A stretch of DNA of 64,000 nucleotides from Glaciozyma antarctica PI12 (taxonomy: Eukaryota > Basidiomycota > Microbotryomycetes > Kriegeriales > Camptobasidiaceae): contig KZ627146.1 in NCBI GenBank assembly GCA_002917775.1, positions 469,019 through 533,018 of the forward strand, given 5' to 3'. Both the position numbers and the translations under genes were made by a program. Positions 19,847-31,358 of this stretch are shown here, piece after piece. The notes beneath the pieces were generated by a model. That model did not search any database. It was not told the origin of the DNA and saw nothing but the letters and a program-made list of their open reading frames with translations. Positions within the stretch are counted from its first letter, which is position 1; every line of letters starts with the position of its first letter.

Positions 19847-21995
19847 CTACTGCTTCTGCGTCGACCAGATCCCTAATCCCAGTACGAGCGCGACGAGTAC
19901 CGCGCTCGACATTGCCATCACTCGATTACGCTGTCGCCACAGCTGGATACCTGCGCACAACACACGATCAGCAACCGCTCTCGAGCTCGAGAACCTCTGG
20001 AAGGAGGGGAGGAAGCTGTCACCGACACGAGGAACGAAGCAACTTACTCTGTTGCGATCCCTCCCACCCAAACTCTGCCCTCCACAGCTCTCGATCCCCT
20101 TCGAGGATCCGCGAAATCCGTCCAGCAGGTTTCGGTCCCTCGAAATACGGCCGTCGCGCTCGACCCGACCACTGCTCGGTCAACGCCTCTCCCTGCGACT
20201 TGTGCACCATACCCTCCTCCAGCCTCGTCGCTCCACCTCGAGACCTCCTGCGTCGGCGAGGAACGAACGCCCCGATCCACCAGAGGGGAGGGAAGAGGAA
20301 TCCAAAGCCGAAGAGCCAGGCTCCGAGGGGGATCAGGCGGAGGGGGTCGAAGCAGGCGGGAAGGGAGGGGTGGCGAGAGGGTGCGGAGGAGAGGAGGGAG
20401 GGAGGGATCGAGACGAGGTGCGCATCTTCGTCGTCGGGAAATCTGGGAGAGGCGCGCTCGTCGAGTGAGGAGCGGGTGTCGAGGATGGAGGAGGGGACGC
20501 GCGTCGCTCGGAGTGAGATTCGCTGTTCTCGTTTCCAGGATCGTCGAAGTTCGCGAGGGGAGGCCGAAAGAAAGTTGGGAGGAGATTGGCGGTACGATGC
20601 TGGGACGGAGGACTTGATGGGCGCGGTGGGGAAGGGGATCACAACATCTTGCTCGTCTTCGTCGTCAAAGGAAGAGGCGTCGTCGCTGAGCGGGATGTCG
20701 AGGAAGGGGTCGGCGTTCGCGAGGTTGATAACGTGGGTAGGGGTGAGGTGTGGAGAGGGAGAGAGGAAGCCTCGCGTGAGACGGGAGCTGGCTTTCTCGC
20801 TCGTTTTCTCCGAACCGAAGGTGACCGCTGCGCGATTTGATGGCCGAACGGTAAAGAGCGTCGTCGCTTGTCCGCCCTCCTCGCCGTTCACCACTGCTTC
20901 CTTGGCATCGTGCCACGACGAGTTGGAGTCGCTCGAGTCGGACTCGTCGTCGTCGTTCGCAGCTTCGTTCCTAGAGCGAGGATCGAGCGAGGACGACAGG
21001 CGGTGGGGATGTCGAGCCGAGGGCAAAGGAGGGGACGGCGCACGACTGGAGGCCAGCCGAGATGCAGGAGCGGTGGAATGGGTGGGAATTCGAGAGGGCG
21101 ACTGGAGAAAGAGCGATTCGGCGACCTGCGGCAAGAGAGCGTCAGGAACGGTGAACTGCGAACAGCAGGCAACACGACTCACTCGATACTCCCAGCTCTT
21201 CTCTCCAAAGGACTTGTCCTCGCTACTCCATAATCGCTCTACCTCGCCCCTACTCCCATTCCCGCTTCGCATCTGTCCCGCAAACGCGCTCCCTGCTCCC
21301 ATGCTCGCAGTCGACCTTCGAGTCCGATAACTCTCGCGCTCTCCTTCCGAATCCCTCGTCGATATCGAGCGAGGCGTAGGACTAGCACTCGCGCACGACG
21401 AAGGCCCTCCCGTGCTCGAACTCGCTGATCGTCCCTCCAAGCCATGCGCAACCGCTCCTCTGAACGTCTGGCTTCGCAACGAGGACGGAGAACAATCGTT
21501 CGAGAGAGCTGCAGGAAAGTCGGGTGAATATGGAATCCAGCTGGTGTGTCGATTCGCCGTGCCAAACGCACTCGAGCCGGCCGAAGAGTCGGAGCGACTC
21601 CTTCGCAAGGGTATCCTCGTCCTCCCCCCTTCTCCAATATCGAGCTGGTCGACCTTCGCAGTAATTCCTCCGCTCTTTGCCTCCCTAGCCAGCTCCCCAT
21701 ATGACCGTGCGTTGCTCATCCGAACGCGCGCTGGCATCGGAGGTGCGAGACCGAGATCCGTCGTCCAGGTCGGTGCGCCTTGGCCGAGGACGGGCCAGAA
21801 GTTGTAGTCGGTATCGGGTCGGAGCGGGTCTGCATCTTCGTTCGAGGAGGAAGAGGGGTTGGAAGGAGGAGTGGAGGGAGCTGAAGAGGGAGCGGGGAGG
21901 GAGGGGAGAGGGGTGGAAGGAGTGGAAGGAGTGTGAGGTGCCGTAGAGGCGGTGGAGTCGAATGGGGATCGCTTGGGAGAGAGGAAGGAGAGCAT
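19847..21995 (-). CDS. Serine-rich membrane protein of unknown function
   Basis: About 665 aa, three exons, start MLSFLSPKRSP at 21993-21995, stop TAG 19847-19849. Residues 1-480 are low-complexity Ser/Pro/Arg/Asp, probably disordered and phosphorylated, with an acidic patch (DDDESDSSDS). Near the C-terminus a hydrophobic stretch (LIPLGAWLFGFGFLFPPLWW) is followed by an Arg-rich loop (PRRRRRSRGG), a conserved-looking block EFGWEGSQQ, and a last helix (SSAVLVALVLGLGIW) eight or so residues from the end. That gives two membrane helices with a long cytosolic N-terminus. The WW-containing first helix recalls uncharacterised fungal membrane proteins, but I cannot name a family. The introns, GTGAGT after EYR and GTAAGT near the end, are normal. 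Confidence 0.75.
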
Positions 21996-22418
21996 GGCGT
22001 TGTTCGCGCTGAGGAGAGGAGGTCGTCAGCTGCGAACGCGGAGAGCTGAGGGAGAGGCCCGCACGAGAGGACCACTCAACTGGGGACCACGATGCCTGTA
22101 CTCTGCTGCCAGCTGTTCCCCAGATAGTATCTCTTGCGAACAGAACGGGACAGGAGAGAAGGAGAACAGGAAGCGACCCGAGCGTTGGAGAGGAGCTCCA
22201 GTGCCGCAGCCTAGCGCCGCTCCCCGTGAACGGTCTCGAGTTTCAGCCGTCGCTGCCCATTTTGTCCGATTGAGCAAACGCTGAGGGATGTACACGGGGC
22301 CAGAAACACCGGGAGAAAGGAACGCTCGGGAAGAGAAAAAAGCGCGACGCGGATTCCTGCGAAGCTCGAAAATCCTCACTCCTCACTCTCGCCCTTCGAT
22401 CTACCCCTCCTCAATTTC
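21996..22418. promoter_or_regulatory. Upstream region of the serine-rich gene, HCS1 3' flank
   Basis: 423 bp between two minus-strand genes, so it carries the promoter of the serine-rich gene. ORFs on both strands here are short or lack an ATG and look like shadows. No motif recognised. Confidence 0.3.
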
Positions 22419-25066
22419 TCATTCCAGGGTGTCCGCCATCCTAACCGCAGCATTACTCTCGATCCAGTCCATCCACGCCTTGAGGTACTTGCTCCCCTTC
22501 GCCACCGTCTCGGAATCGCCGACGACCACGAGCTGGCTTCTCGCGCGGGTCATCGCGACGTTGAGACGACGCTGTTCGGAGAGGAAGCCTACTTCTCCCT
22601 GCGTTTTGCGCGTTAGTGAGAGCAGGGAAGATCGACGAATAGGAACGTGCCTCTGCATTCGACCGAACGAGCGAGATGATCACGACCTCTTGCTCTCGTC
22701 CTTGGAAACCTGCACACGCAAGTCAGCGGACGCTACAGAGCAAGGTAAATGCAAGAAGCGTACCATCCACGCTGCCGATTTCGATCTCTGGGTACTCGGG
22801 ATGGATGAGCGAGGCGAGGAGCGAGACCTGCGAGTTGTACGGCGAGATTATGGCGATCTTGTCGGCGGGAACGTTGGCTGCGAGCTGCACAACGAGGTCA
22901 GCTCACATCACTTACGAGGAGAGGAGATTGAGGACGCACCAGCATGTCGACGTACTTGACGACGAGTGCCGCCTCGTTCTCATTACTCTTGGAATCCGCG
23001 TTCAACGAGTTACCCGACTCGCCCGACGAACGCTCGTACATCCCCGCTCCAGCCGCTACGTCCTCGTCAGCAGCTTATTTTTATTTCCGTAGAAGCGTGA
23101 ACTCACTGTCAATAAAGACCACAGGCTCATCGAGATCCTCATCCTCCTCCACCCCTTCCAAATCACTCAACTTCCTTCCCCGCACACTCTCGTCCGCGAC
23201 GAGTTCGCTATCGTACAACGTCTTCGAAGGGAACTCTTGAATCTTGTCGTTGAAGCGGTATTGCGTTTTGAGCATCTTGCGAATCGTAGGGCCGTGCAGC
23301 TCGAGGAGGCGGGAGAAGAGGGTGAGCTCGAGAGTGGGAGAGGGGCGGAGGGAGGAGGTGGAGAGGAGGGGGAGGATATCTGGAGGTGGAGGTCTGGAGT
23401 CGGCTGGGGAAGGAGGAGATGAGGGGTCGTCGATGGTGGGAGCGGTGGAATCGGGAGAGGCGGGGGAGAGGTGGATTTCGGCGAGCTTCGTCTTGAGAGC
23501 TGAGACGCCGCTCGCTGTTGGTTTTGAGCGAGCCTTCTTGTCCTTGCGGTCTCCGTTGAGCGACTTGATCGTTGGAGGAAGTTGTAGATGATCTCCGGCC
23601 TGTCGAGAACGCGCGTGAGCCACAAAGCGTCGTCGGAAGAGCGAAACGACGCACGAGGATGAGCTTTTCCCCCTTGAGGATTGGGATCCAGCACGAAGGT
23701 TCGACGGCCTGCGCCGCCTCGTCGATGATGACCACATCGAACGTATCTCGCTCGAGGATCCGACTTCCCGCTCCATGACAAGTAGCGAGGACGACCTTGG
23801 CTCTCCCCAGTACCTCCTTGACGACTCCACCTTCTCGCCTCCTGTACTCTTTTCGCAGCTCCTTCACCTCTCCCCACTTGTCCCTCCTCTCCTTCCCCCT
23901 CAACCGCTTCCCTCCTCCATGCAAGCTCTCTTGAATCCCCTCAATCTCCTGCTTAATCCCAACGAGGATCTCCGACGAATCGGTTCGGAGAGATTGCGAG
24001 TCGAGCGTGTGAGCGACGAGGGAGGAGAGGACGCGAGCGGGGTGACCGAGGCGCGTGAGAGGGATTGGGATCGGCGCGGGGAGGGAAAGGCGGAGGAGGA
24101 GGTTGTCGACGCTGAGGTTCGAGCCGCCGCAGATGAGGATTCGCTGGTCCTGTGCGACTAGCTGCCGAATGATCTCGACGAGAGTTTGGGTCTTCCCCGT
24201 ACCTGGAGGTCCCCAGATGAGCGCGACCTCGCCGGCTTCGCGGAGGACCCAGTGGACTGCTTCTCGCTGCGAGGGGTTTAGACGCTCGTCGATGAAGACG
24301 AGGGGTTCGTCGACTGGTGGGGGAGGGGTTGGAGAAGCGAGGCCGAGGAGAACGGAGAGGAGGGGAGAGGGAGTGGAGATTTCGGTCGAGTCGGGACTGG
24401 GGAGGAGCTGGCGGAGAAGAGTCTGGAGAGCTGAGAGTTGTCGCTGGGAGGTGGAGGGGTTCGCGACCTTGAGACTGCGAGCGAGCGAGTCGTCAGCTCG
24501 GCAGCTGGGAGCCTCAGCAGGACCCGAACGCACATCCTGATCCTCTCGGGGATCTCAAGGTCCTCCCCTTTAGCTCCCTCATCCGCTTTGCCCTTCTCTC
24601 CTGCACCAGCTCCCGCTCCTCGAGCTCCTCCTCTCCCCAGCGCGACCACGATCTTGGTCTCCAGCACCTTCCAAACCACTCCCTCGATTCCACCCGCGTC
24701 CGCCTCCTTGGCTACTGCTCCCTTCTTTGCCTTTCCTCCTGCAGCGTGGTCGACGAGAGAGACGAGGTCGCCTGGACGGAAGCCGTGCGGTGGAAAGGTC
24801 GGAGAGGTGTGGTAGGCGAGAGGTCGTTCGAGCTCGATCAGAGTCTTGCCGCCCAGTCCTATGCTCTGCTTCCCTCCTGCTAGGTTCCCGAGTGCTAGAC
24901 CTTTTGCTTCGAGCAGCTGGAAGGAGCAGTTGGTAAAGAGGAGAGCCGACTCTTGCTCCTCCGTAGCTTGCTCCTGCTGGACGAGGAGAGAGAGTCGCTG
25001 GATGAACTGGCGGACGTGGTCTGCTTTTGGAGGATTTAACAAGGTGGCTGACATCGTGAATGGCAT
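22419..25066 (-). CDS. HCS1: SF1B DNA/RNA helicase, Hcs1/IGHMBP2 (SMUBP2) type
   Basis: Upf1-like superfamily 1 helicase; the yeast enzyme copurifies with DNA polymerase alpha, and human IGHMBP2 is its relative. About 780 aa. N-terminal beta-barrel part includes [20 protein letters not shown] and [15 protein letters not shown]. Helicase motifs: [11 protein letters not shown] (Q), [14 protein letters not shown] (I), [14 protein letters not shown] (Ia), [16 protein letters not shown] (II), [11 protein letters not shown] (III, across an intron), [19 protein letters not shown] (IV), [20 protein letters not shown] (V) and [19 protein letters not shown] (VI). A Ser/Pro-rich insert of about 100 aa lies between III and IV. 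Start could be 25066 or the second ATG at 25054. Stop TGA 22419-22421. No break seen. Confidence 0.92.
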
Positions 25067-25298
25067 CGAGAGAGCTTGAGAGACGGAGCGCCCAAGATCA
25101 GCCTGAGGGCGGAGGAGTGTTGAGTGAGTCGTCTCTGCCCTTCCTCTCCTCTCCTCCTTCTCCCCGAGTAAACCCCACTTCAAGGGCAGTCTACACCCAT
25201 CACTACCCACACGAACTACCTGCCGACCACCCAGGGCTACACACCACTTCGCCCTCTTCCCCTCCCTTCCTTTCCGCCGGGGGCTCAGTCAACAAACA
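25067..25298. promoter_or_regulatory. Divergent promoter region, HCS1 / FHA protein
   Basis: The 232 bp between two outward-facing start codons contains both promoters. It is CT-rich on the plus strand just before the FHA gene, as often seen upstream of fungal start codons. No TATA box seen. Confidence 0.4.
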
Positions 25299-28200
25299 AT
25301 GTCGTCGGATCCCACCATCTTCTCCTACGGCCACATTAGCTTGTTGAGGTCGGACCACTCTACCAGGAGGAGGTTCCCTCTCGTCAAGTCGTCCTTGTCC
25401 TTTGGAAGGTGAGCTTCAGTCGAGCTCGCCGAAAAGCAACACCCCGCTAACTCCCTCCCCCAGGCTCAGCACATGCGACGTTCGTATCGTCGTAGAGACC
25501 TGCAGCAAGCTTCACGCCACGGTAGAAGTTACTCTTGAGGCGCCCTACACCGTACGCTCCACTCCCTGTCGAGCAGAGCAACCCCAGCTAAACTCCCTTT
25601 CTCCCCTCTCAGGCCACCCTCCAAGTTCACAGCGTCAACGGACTCCTCCACAACGGCCGCGACTGCCCTAAAGGATCCGTTACCGAGCTGAGCAACAACG
25701 ACGAGCTCATCATCTGCGATCGCATCTTCAAGTGGGAGTCGGCGTCCGTCGAGGCAGTTGTTGTTGACGTGCGTTCTACTTTCCTCCTCCTCCTCTCCTC
25801 AGCTAAGCGTCTTTGCAGTCCCCCGTCCCTGCCGTTCGAAGACCTCTCCGCTACTCTCTCATCGCCTCAGCCAAGGTCAACACCCCCTCCAAGCCTTCCC
25901 CCGCCCCCATCCTCTCTTCCCTCATCGACTTCTCCCCCCTCAAGCCCACCTCCCCTTCCCCCGCTTTGGCCGAGTCCTCCTTTGACTCCCTATTTGCCGA
26001 AGCACTCGAAGAGCCCGAGGATCTCATGTCATGGGACGAGCAGCCGGAGCACGACGTGGATGGACCTGGAGGAGATTTGATCACGTGGGACGAGGTCGAA
26101 GACGCCGAAGACGACTTGGACGACGACAAGGCAGCGGTCGAGGAAGAAATTCTTCAGGCGGAGGCTCAAGCTGAACTCTCCTTCGAGGAAGAGGAAGAAG
26201 TCGTTGCTGGACCCGCTACGCACGCCCGCCGAACCTCTCGCGCTTTCGCCATGGTCGCGACTCCCGCTCTTGCTCACCGCGTGCGTTCTCTCCCTTCTCG
26301 TTTTTTCCAACATGGTACTGACTATCTGTACACGCAGGCGCGATCCAAGGGTGCTCCGGTCTCTGCCCGCAAGGCCGCAGTGCCTTCGACGCCCGAGAAC
26401 AACAACGCCGCAAACCGACGTCGCTCCCTCCGCATGACGATCGTTCCCTCCCACCGCGCAATCGACTGGGTCAAAGAGCGTGAGGATCGTCGTGAGCTCG
26501 AATCAGCCGCCCTAGCAGCCCTCCAGCGCGTACGTTCCCACTCTCCCTCACTAAACAACATATGCTGACTCGCGCCTCTCCAGACCGCTACTCCCGCTGC
26601 TGCGTCCCCCGCTCCTGTATCCGGCACTCCCATTCGCGCACCCGCCACTCCCGCCCGCGCTCCTTCCACCCCTTCCTTCTCGGCCGTCTCCACGCCCCGC
26701 ATGGCTTCCGACAGCTCCAGCACGAGCAAGAGGATTAGCCTGCTTCTCCTCAGCTCGTCGCAGGGCTCATCTAGCCACTCTGGCTCGTTCGACGACGAGC
26801 TGCTCGACGACGATAGCGAAAGCTCCGAGGACGAGGACGAGGAGGACGAGGAGGACGAGGAGGACGCCGAAATGGGCGTTGGGGAGATTCGCTCGAGGGA
26901 GAGCATCGTGGCTTCCTCGGAGGTTGGAGAGCAAAGCGAGGACGACAGCGACGCCGAAGAAGATCTCGCCAGCACCGCTCTCGCCACCGCCTCTGCAATT
27001 CCCCTTCCCGCCTCCCCCTACGTGCGTCTTTCCGTCTCCCTTTCATCTCTCCCACTAACTTCCCTTCACAGGGCTCTCCCACCGCCACTCCCGCTCCTTC
27101 TCCCGCCCCCGCGCAAGTCCAGCTCAACCTCACCCCTCGCATCCCTCGCTACAGCCTCTCCCGCCGTCACTCGCTCAGGGAGAAGGTCCTTATTCGCAGC
27201 GCGATCAAAAAGGCCGTCACCCCGCCCGATTCGCCTAATGTTGGTCCCGCGTCGAAGCAGCTTCAGTTCCCAGCGTCTTCCGCTCAGCAGGTCGCTGAAG
27301 AGGAGCAGGTCGACGAGGAGCAGGTCGACGAGGAGCAGGTTGAGGAGGAGGCAGTCGAAGAGGAGCAGGTCGAGGAAGTTCAGCCGTTCAGGATTCGTCC
27401 TCAAGACGTTCCGCTTCCCGAGACGCCCGCTCCGATTCGTCCTCAGGACGTTCCTCTCCCCGAGACACCTGCTCTCGCCAACGTACGTCCTGGCCCCTCG
27501 TTCCACCTTTTCAGACGCTGACGGTCTCAATCGCAGAACGCTACCCCTGTCCGCCCATCCATGAGCGCCCACCGTGACAGCCTCGAGCTCGTGCACTCGC
27601 GATCGTGTTCTTCGACCAAGCCTGCCGTCGTCGTCCAGAGTGCCGTCAGGGTCAAGGCGGAGTCGGCGACGAGGATGAGCGTCAAGGCTGCGAGGGCTCA
27701 GGTCGTCGAGCAGTCTACGCCGGTCGTGCTCGCCACCGAGGCGGAAGCGTATGAGCACATGGGATCGCCTTCGCCTGTGAGTCTTGCTTCGCTCTGTTTG
27801 CTCAGACTTGGTTGACCGTCTTGCAGGCTGAGCGTCGCACTCCTTCGTCTCGATCATCAGCCAAGAAGCCCGTCGCGCCCGTCTCCGCACGCACCACCCG
27901 AGTTCGCGTCCAAGCTCACGCCGCTGGAGTTTCTCTCCCCGAAACTCCCGCCGTACGTCCTGCTTTCGACTGTCGCGCACGAACGTTTGCCAACTCTATC
28001 ATCCAGGGAATTAACTCGTACAGCGTTCAGAAAACTCCCCAAGGCACACCGGTAGCGAAGACCTCCCTCGCATTCAGCTTTGCGACGCCTCAGCAGGCCA
28101 CCTCGCCTTCCGTGAGCTCCTTTCTGCTCACGTTTCTTCGACACCAACTGATCAGTGTACCTTTCAGGAATTCCGCGACGAGTTCCACAGCGAGATGACT

Positions 28201-31169
28201 TCCCCTGTCACTCAGCACCGCGTCATGGCGACCCCTCGCTCCGTCCTTCGCACTGGACCTCGCAAGAAGGACATGCGCGGATTCCTCTCCGCCTTCGCTC
28301 CTCCTTCGACCAAGCGTAAGGTCGTCTTCAACGAGGAGGTCTACATCCAGGAGATCGTCGACATTCGTGATCAGCGTCTTCACTGGAACCCTCAGGTTGA
28401 CGAGCCTCGCGCTGTTGACCCGGCGACGATTCCTCTGCCCGAGTCCCCCGCCGTCAGCATGGTCAGTCCTGGTTCTTCATTTCTCCGCGCCTTTGCTGAC
28501 GGGTTCTCGCTCCAGATGACCACTCCCCGTCGCGGTCGTCCCGCTACGCCTGCTGCACCTTCCTCCTCCGTCCGCCGCGCTCAACGCGTCCCGACGACGA
28601 CGCCCTGCGCAAGCGTTCGCAAGGTCCTCCTCGAATCTCAGCACCTCGCGCCCCAGTCCCCTCGCCGAGTCCCCGCCTGCACTCCTCCCCCAGCTACTTG
28701 GACGTCGCACGCTGCCAACTCGTGGACTCCCGGAGCGGGCCTGCACGGCACGGGTCTCAGCGTCCAGCCTGCGACGCCTACCGCTTCGACGTCTCCTGCG
28801 GTCGGAGTTCACGCATTCCACGTCAAGGTCGCGTCGGCTACGCCAATCAAGGCTACGCCAATCAAGGCGGCCTCGGTCTTCACTCCTCGTACCAAGGCTA
28901 CGAGGAAGGCAGAGGTTCGTTCCGTTCTTCCCTCTCTCTCGCATGCGTACTAACGACCTCCTTTGCAGATCCAAAGCCTTCAGGAATCCCCCGCCTCCCG
29001 CCCCACCACCTTCGGCAGCGCCGTCAAGCCCGTCCCTCGCTCCCAAGTCCTACTCCAGCAAGTCGAGGACCTTCGTCGCCGCCAATCGATGCCCGCGCAT
29101 CACTTCCAGGCTCGCCAGGCCCTCGAAACGCCCTCCACCCCCGTCGTCGTCGCGCCCACCGAAGCCGTCGAGCTCGCCATCGCCGCACCCTCCACTCCCC
29201 GCGCCATCACCCCCCTCCGACCCATCTACAAGCCCATGACGCTCCCAACCCCGAACCTCGCCTCCTCCTTCCGCCGCATGTTCAGCTCCGCCGCCGCCCC
29301 CATCCCCGGCACGCCCAACTTTAGCGGGTTCCGAAACCTCTTCCAAGGCCCGGTATCGGCGGTAGCTTCTCCTAGGCTCGAAGGCCTGCAGGAGATGCTC
29401 AAGACGCCTGCTGCGACGAAGCGCGCTGTCGTCGAAGTTGTCGCCTCGCCCGCTCCTGTCGATTCGCCGATTCGCCATGCGGCTCCCAGGGGGGCGTCGA
29501 TTGCGCCCGAGATCGCAGAGGAGGAATCCGAGGTCGCCGAGGCGCCTGAGGAAGCGGAGGCTGCCGAGCTGGAGATCCAGGAGGACGAGATCGAGAGCGA
29601 AGCCGAGGTCGAGGACGTCGTTAGTGAGGTCGAGCTCCTCGTTGAGCAGCCGCTGGAGGCAGAGGTCGTCGAGGAGGTTCAGGCTCCCGAGGAGGAGCTC
29701 GCAGTCGTCGAGGAGGTCGAGGTCGAGGTCACCAGCATGGACGTCGTCGAGGAACTTGTCGTCGAACCTAAGGTTGTCGAGGAGGCTGTTCCCGAAGGCA
29801 TCGAGGAGGAAGTCGTGCCCGAGGCGAGCGAGGAGGAGATCGTTCCTCAAGTCGTCGAGGAGGAAGCTCTACCGGAGGCTAGCGAGGAGGAGATCGTCCC
29901 CGAGGTCGTCGAAGCGCCAGCTGTCGAGGATGTCGTCGAAGTATCGACTGCAGAGGATGTCGTCAAGGATGTCGTCGAGCTGGAGCAAGAGATCGCCGAG
30001 GTGGCGAAGGAGATTGAAGCGGAGGTTGTTGAGGAGGAGGTCCTCGTCGCCGAAGCGGGAGTCGTCGAGGAGGTCGTCGTCGAGGAGGCCATCGTCGAAG
30101 CTCCCGTTGCGCGACGAGGTAGGGCTGCGAAGGCCCCCGCGAAGAAGGCCACGAAAGCCGGTCCCAAGAAGGCCAAGGCGGTCGAAGTCGAGCCGGAGCT
30201 GGAGCACGAGGAGGTCGTCGAGGTCGCTGAGCCTGCGCCTGCACCAAGGTCGACTCGAGAAGCCGCAGCGACGGGACGAACGACGAGGAAGGCACCCGTC
30301 CGCTCGGCTCCCGTCGAGACCGTTGCGCCCGAGGTCGAGGAAGCTCCGGTCGTTGCCGCTCCTGCTTCGAGGCGAGGACGCGCAGCCAAGGTCGAAGCTG
30401 CGCCCGTTGAGGCTGTCGGAGCGGTCGTGGATGCGCCCAAGTCCGGGCGAGGGAGGAAGGCTCGCGTTGTCGAGGAGGTCGCGCCGGTCGTCGAAGGTGC
30501 GTTTTTCTAGCTGACGCGGTGAGATCGCTCGCTCACCTTTCCCTCGCAGTAGAAGCTCCTGCGCCAAAGGCTGCACCGAAGGCTCGAGCTCCTCGTGGGC
30601 GTGCTGCTGCTGCTCGCGTTGCTGAGGTGGAGGAGGCCGTTGTCGAAGCTGGTGCGTTCTCTTTCTCGCACTTCCAATCCTCGTTTCTAACGTCTCTCGT
30701 AACCAGATCCTGAGCCGGTCGCCGAACCTGTCGCACCCGTCGCCAAAGGACGCAAGACCAAGGCGAAGAAGGTCGAAGTTGCCGAGGTCGTCGAGGAGCC
30801 TGAAGAAGGTCAGTTCGGGCTGCCAATCTCTCACGTCCTCCAACGCTGACACCTCCCGGTTTCTCAGTCACCGCTATCGAGGAGGAGGTTGTCGTCGAGA
30901 AGAAGAAGCCCGCGCCGAGGAAGCGAGCGACGAAGGCCGCCGTCGCCGTTGCCGTTCACGAGGACGAGGTCCCCTCCGGGCCCGAACCCGTCGAGGAAGT
31001 CGCCCCCGTCAAGGCCACTCGAGGAAGGCGTGCTCTCCAGGCCGCGAGCGTCGTCGTGGAGACCAAGCCTGCCGGGCGAGGGAAGGGCAAGGCAGCGACG
31101 GCGGCTGTCGAACTGAAGGAGAACGTCGTCGAGGTGGCTCCTACGCGGGCTCTCCGCACTCGCCGCTGA
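25299..31169 (+). CDS. Giant FHA-domain protein with LPETPA repeats and a PP1-docking motif (Ki-67-like architecture)
   Basis: About 1,600 aa from some 17 exons; start MSSDPTIFSYG, stop TGA 31167-31169. Residues about 1-115 are an FHA phosphothreonine-binding domain: SFGRLSTCDVRI, CSKLHATVEV (S-x-x-H), HSVNGLLHNGRD (N-G). The rest is low complexity and basic/acidic by turns. Short motifs recur: VPLPETPA twice in RPQDVPLPETPA units, VSLPETPA, and IPLPESPA. STKRKVVFNEEVYIQEI contains KVVF, matching the RVxF consensus for PP1 docking. The C-terminal third is a Val-Glu repeat region followed by Lys/Ala-rich blocks with RGR cores (ARRGRAAKAP, SRRGRAAK, SGRGRKAR, PRGRAAAAR, TRGRRALQ) resembling AT-hooks. 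FHA plus PP1 site plus TP-rich repeats plus basic tail is the plan of animal Ki-67; homology is not shown. Probably nuclear. Confidence 0.85.
27300..27376 (+). repeat. 15-bp coding minisatellite (EEQVD units)
   Basis: Inside the FHA gene, the 15-bp unit GAGGAGCAGGTCGAC occurs three times nearly perfectly and then decays. It encodes EEQVD/EEQVE and is followed at once by two 12-aa RPQDVPLPETPA units. The repeat keeps frame, so copy-number change would only lengthen the protein. Confidence 0.8.
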
Positions 31170-31358
31170 TTATAGCGCGCGCTTTCCTCCCCCATTTCGC
31201 TTTTCTTGTACCAGTGACTCTAGGATTATGAAACTTGAAACGTTCCCGAACACCTTCCGAGATCTGAGAAGTCGAGAGAGCCTGGCGAAAGAACGAGCAG
31301 CAGCGCAAGCAGCAGATCCTCTCAGAAAAGGCACGCAAGTCCCGGGGCACTGAGTCCA

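Noticed and set aside
20019-21330. 472-aa plus-strand ORF opposite the serine-rich gene
   Set aside because: Its composition mirrors the Ser-rich minus-strand frame, and it crosses that gene's clear GTGAGT...GCAG intron without sense.
29438-30852. Plus-strand 358-aa Arg/Ser ORF and minus-strand 327-aa Leu/Asp ORF in the FHA gene
   Set aside because: Both are off-frame readings of the Val-Glu repeat DNA; the repetitive composition keeps all frames open.
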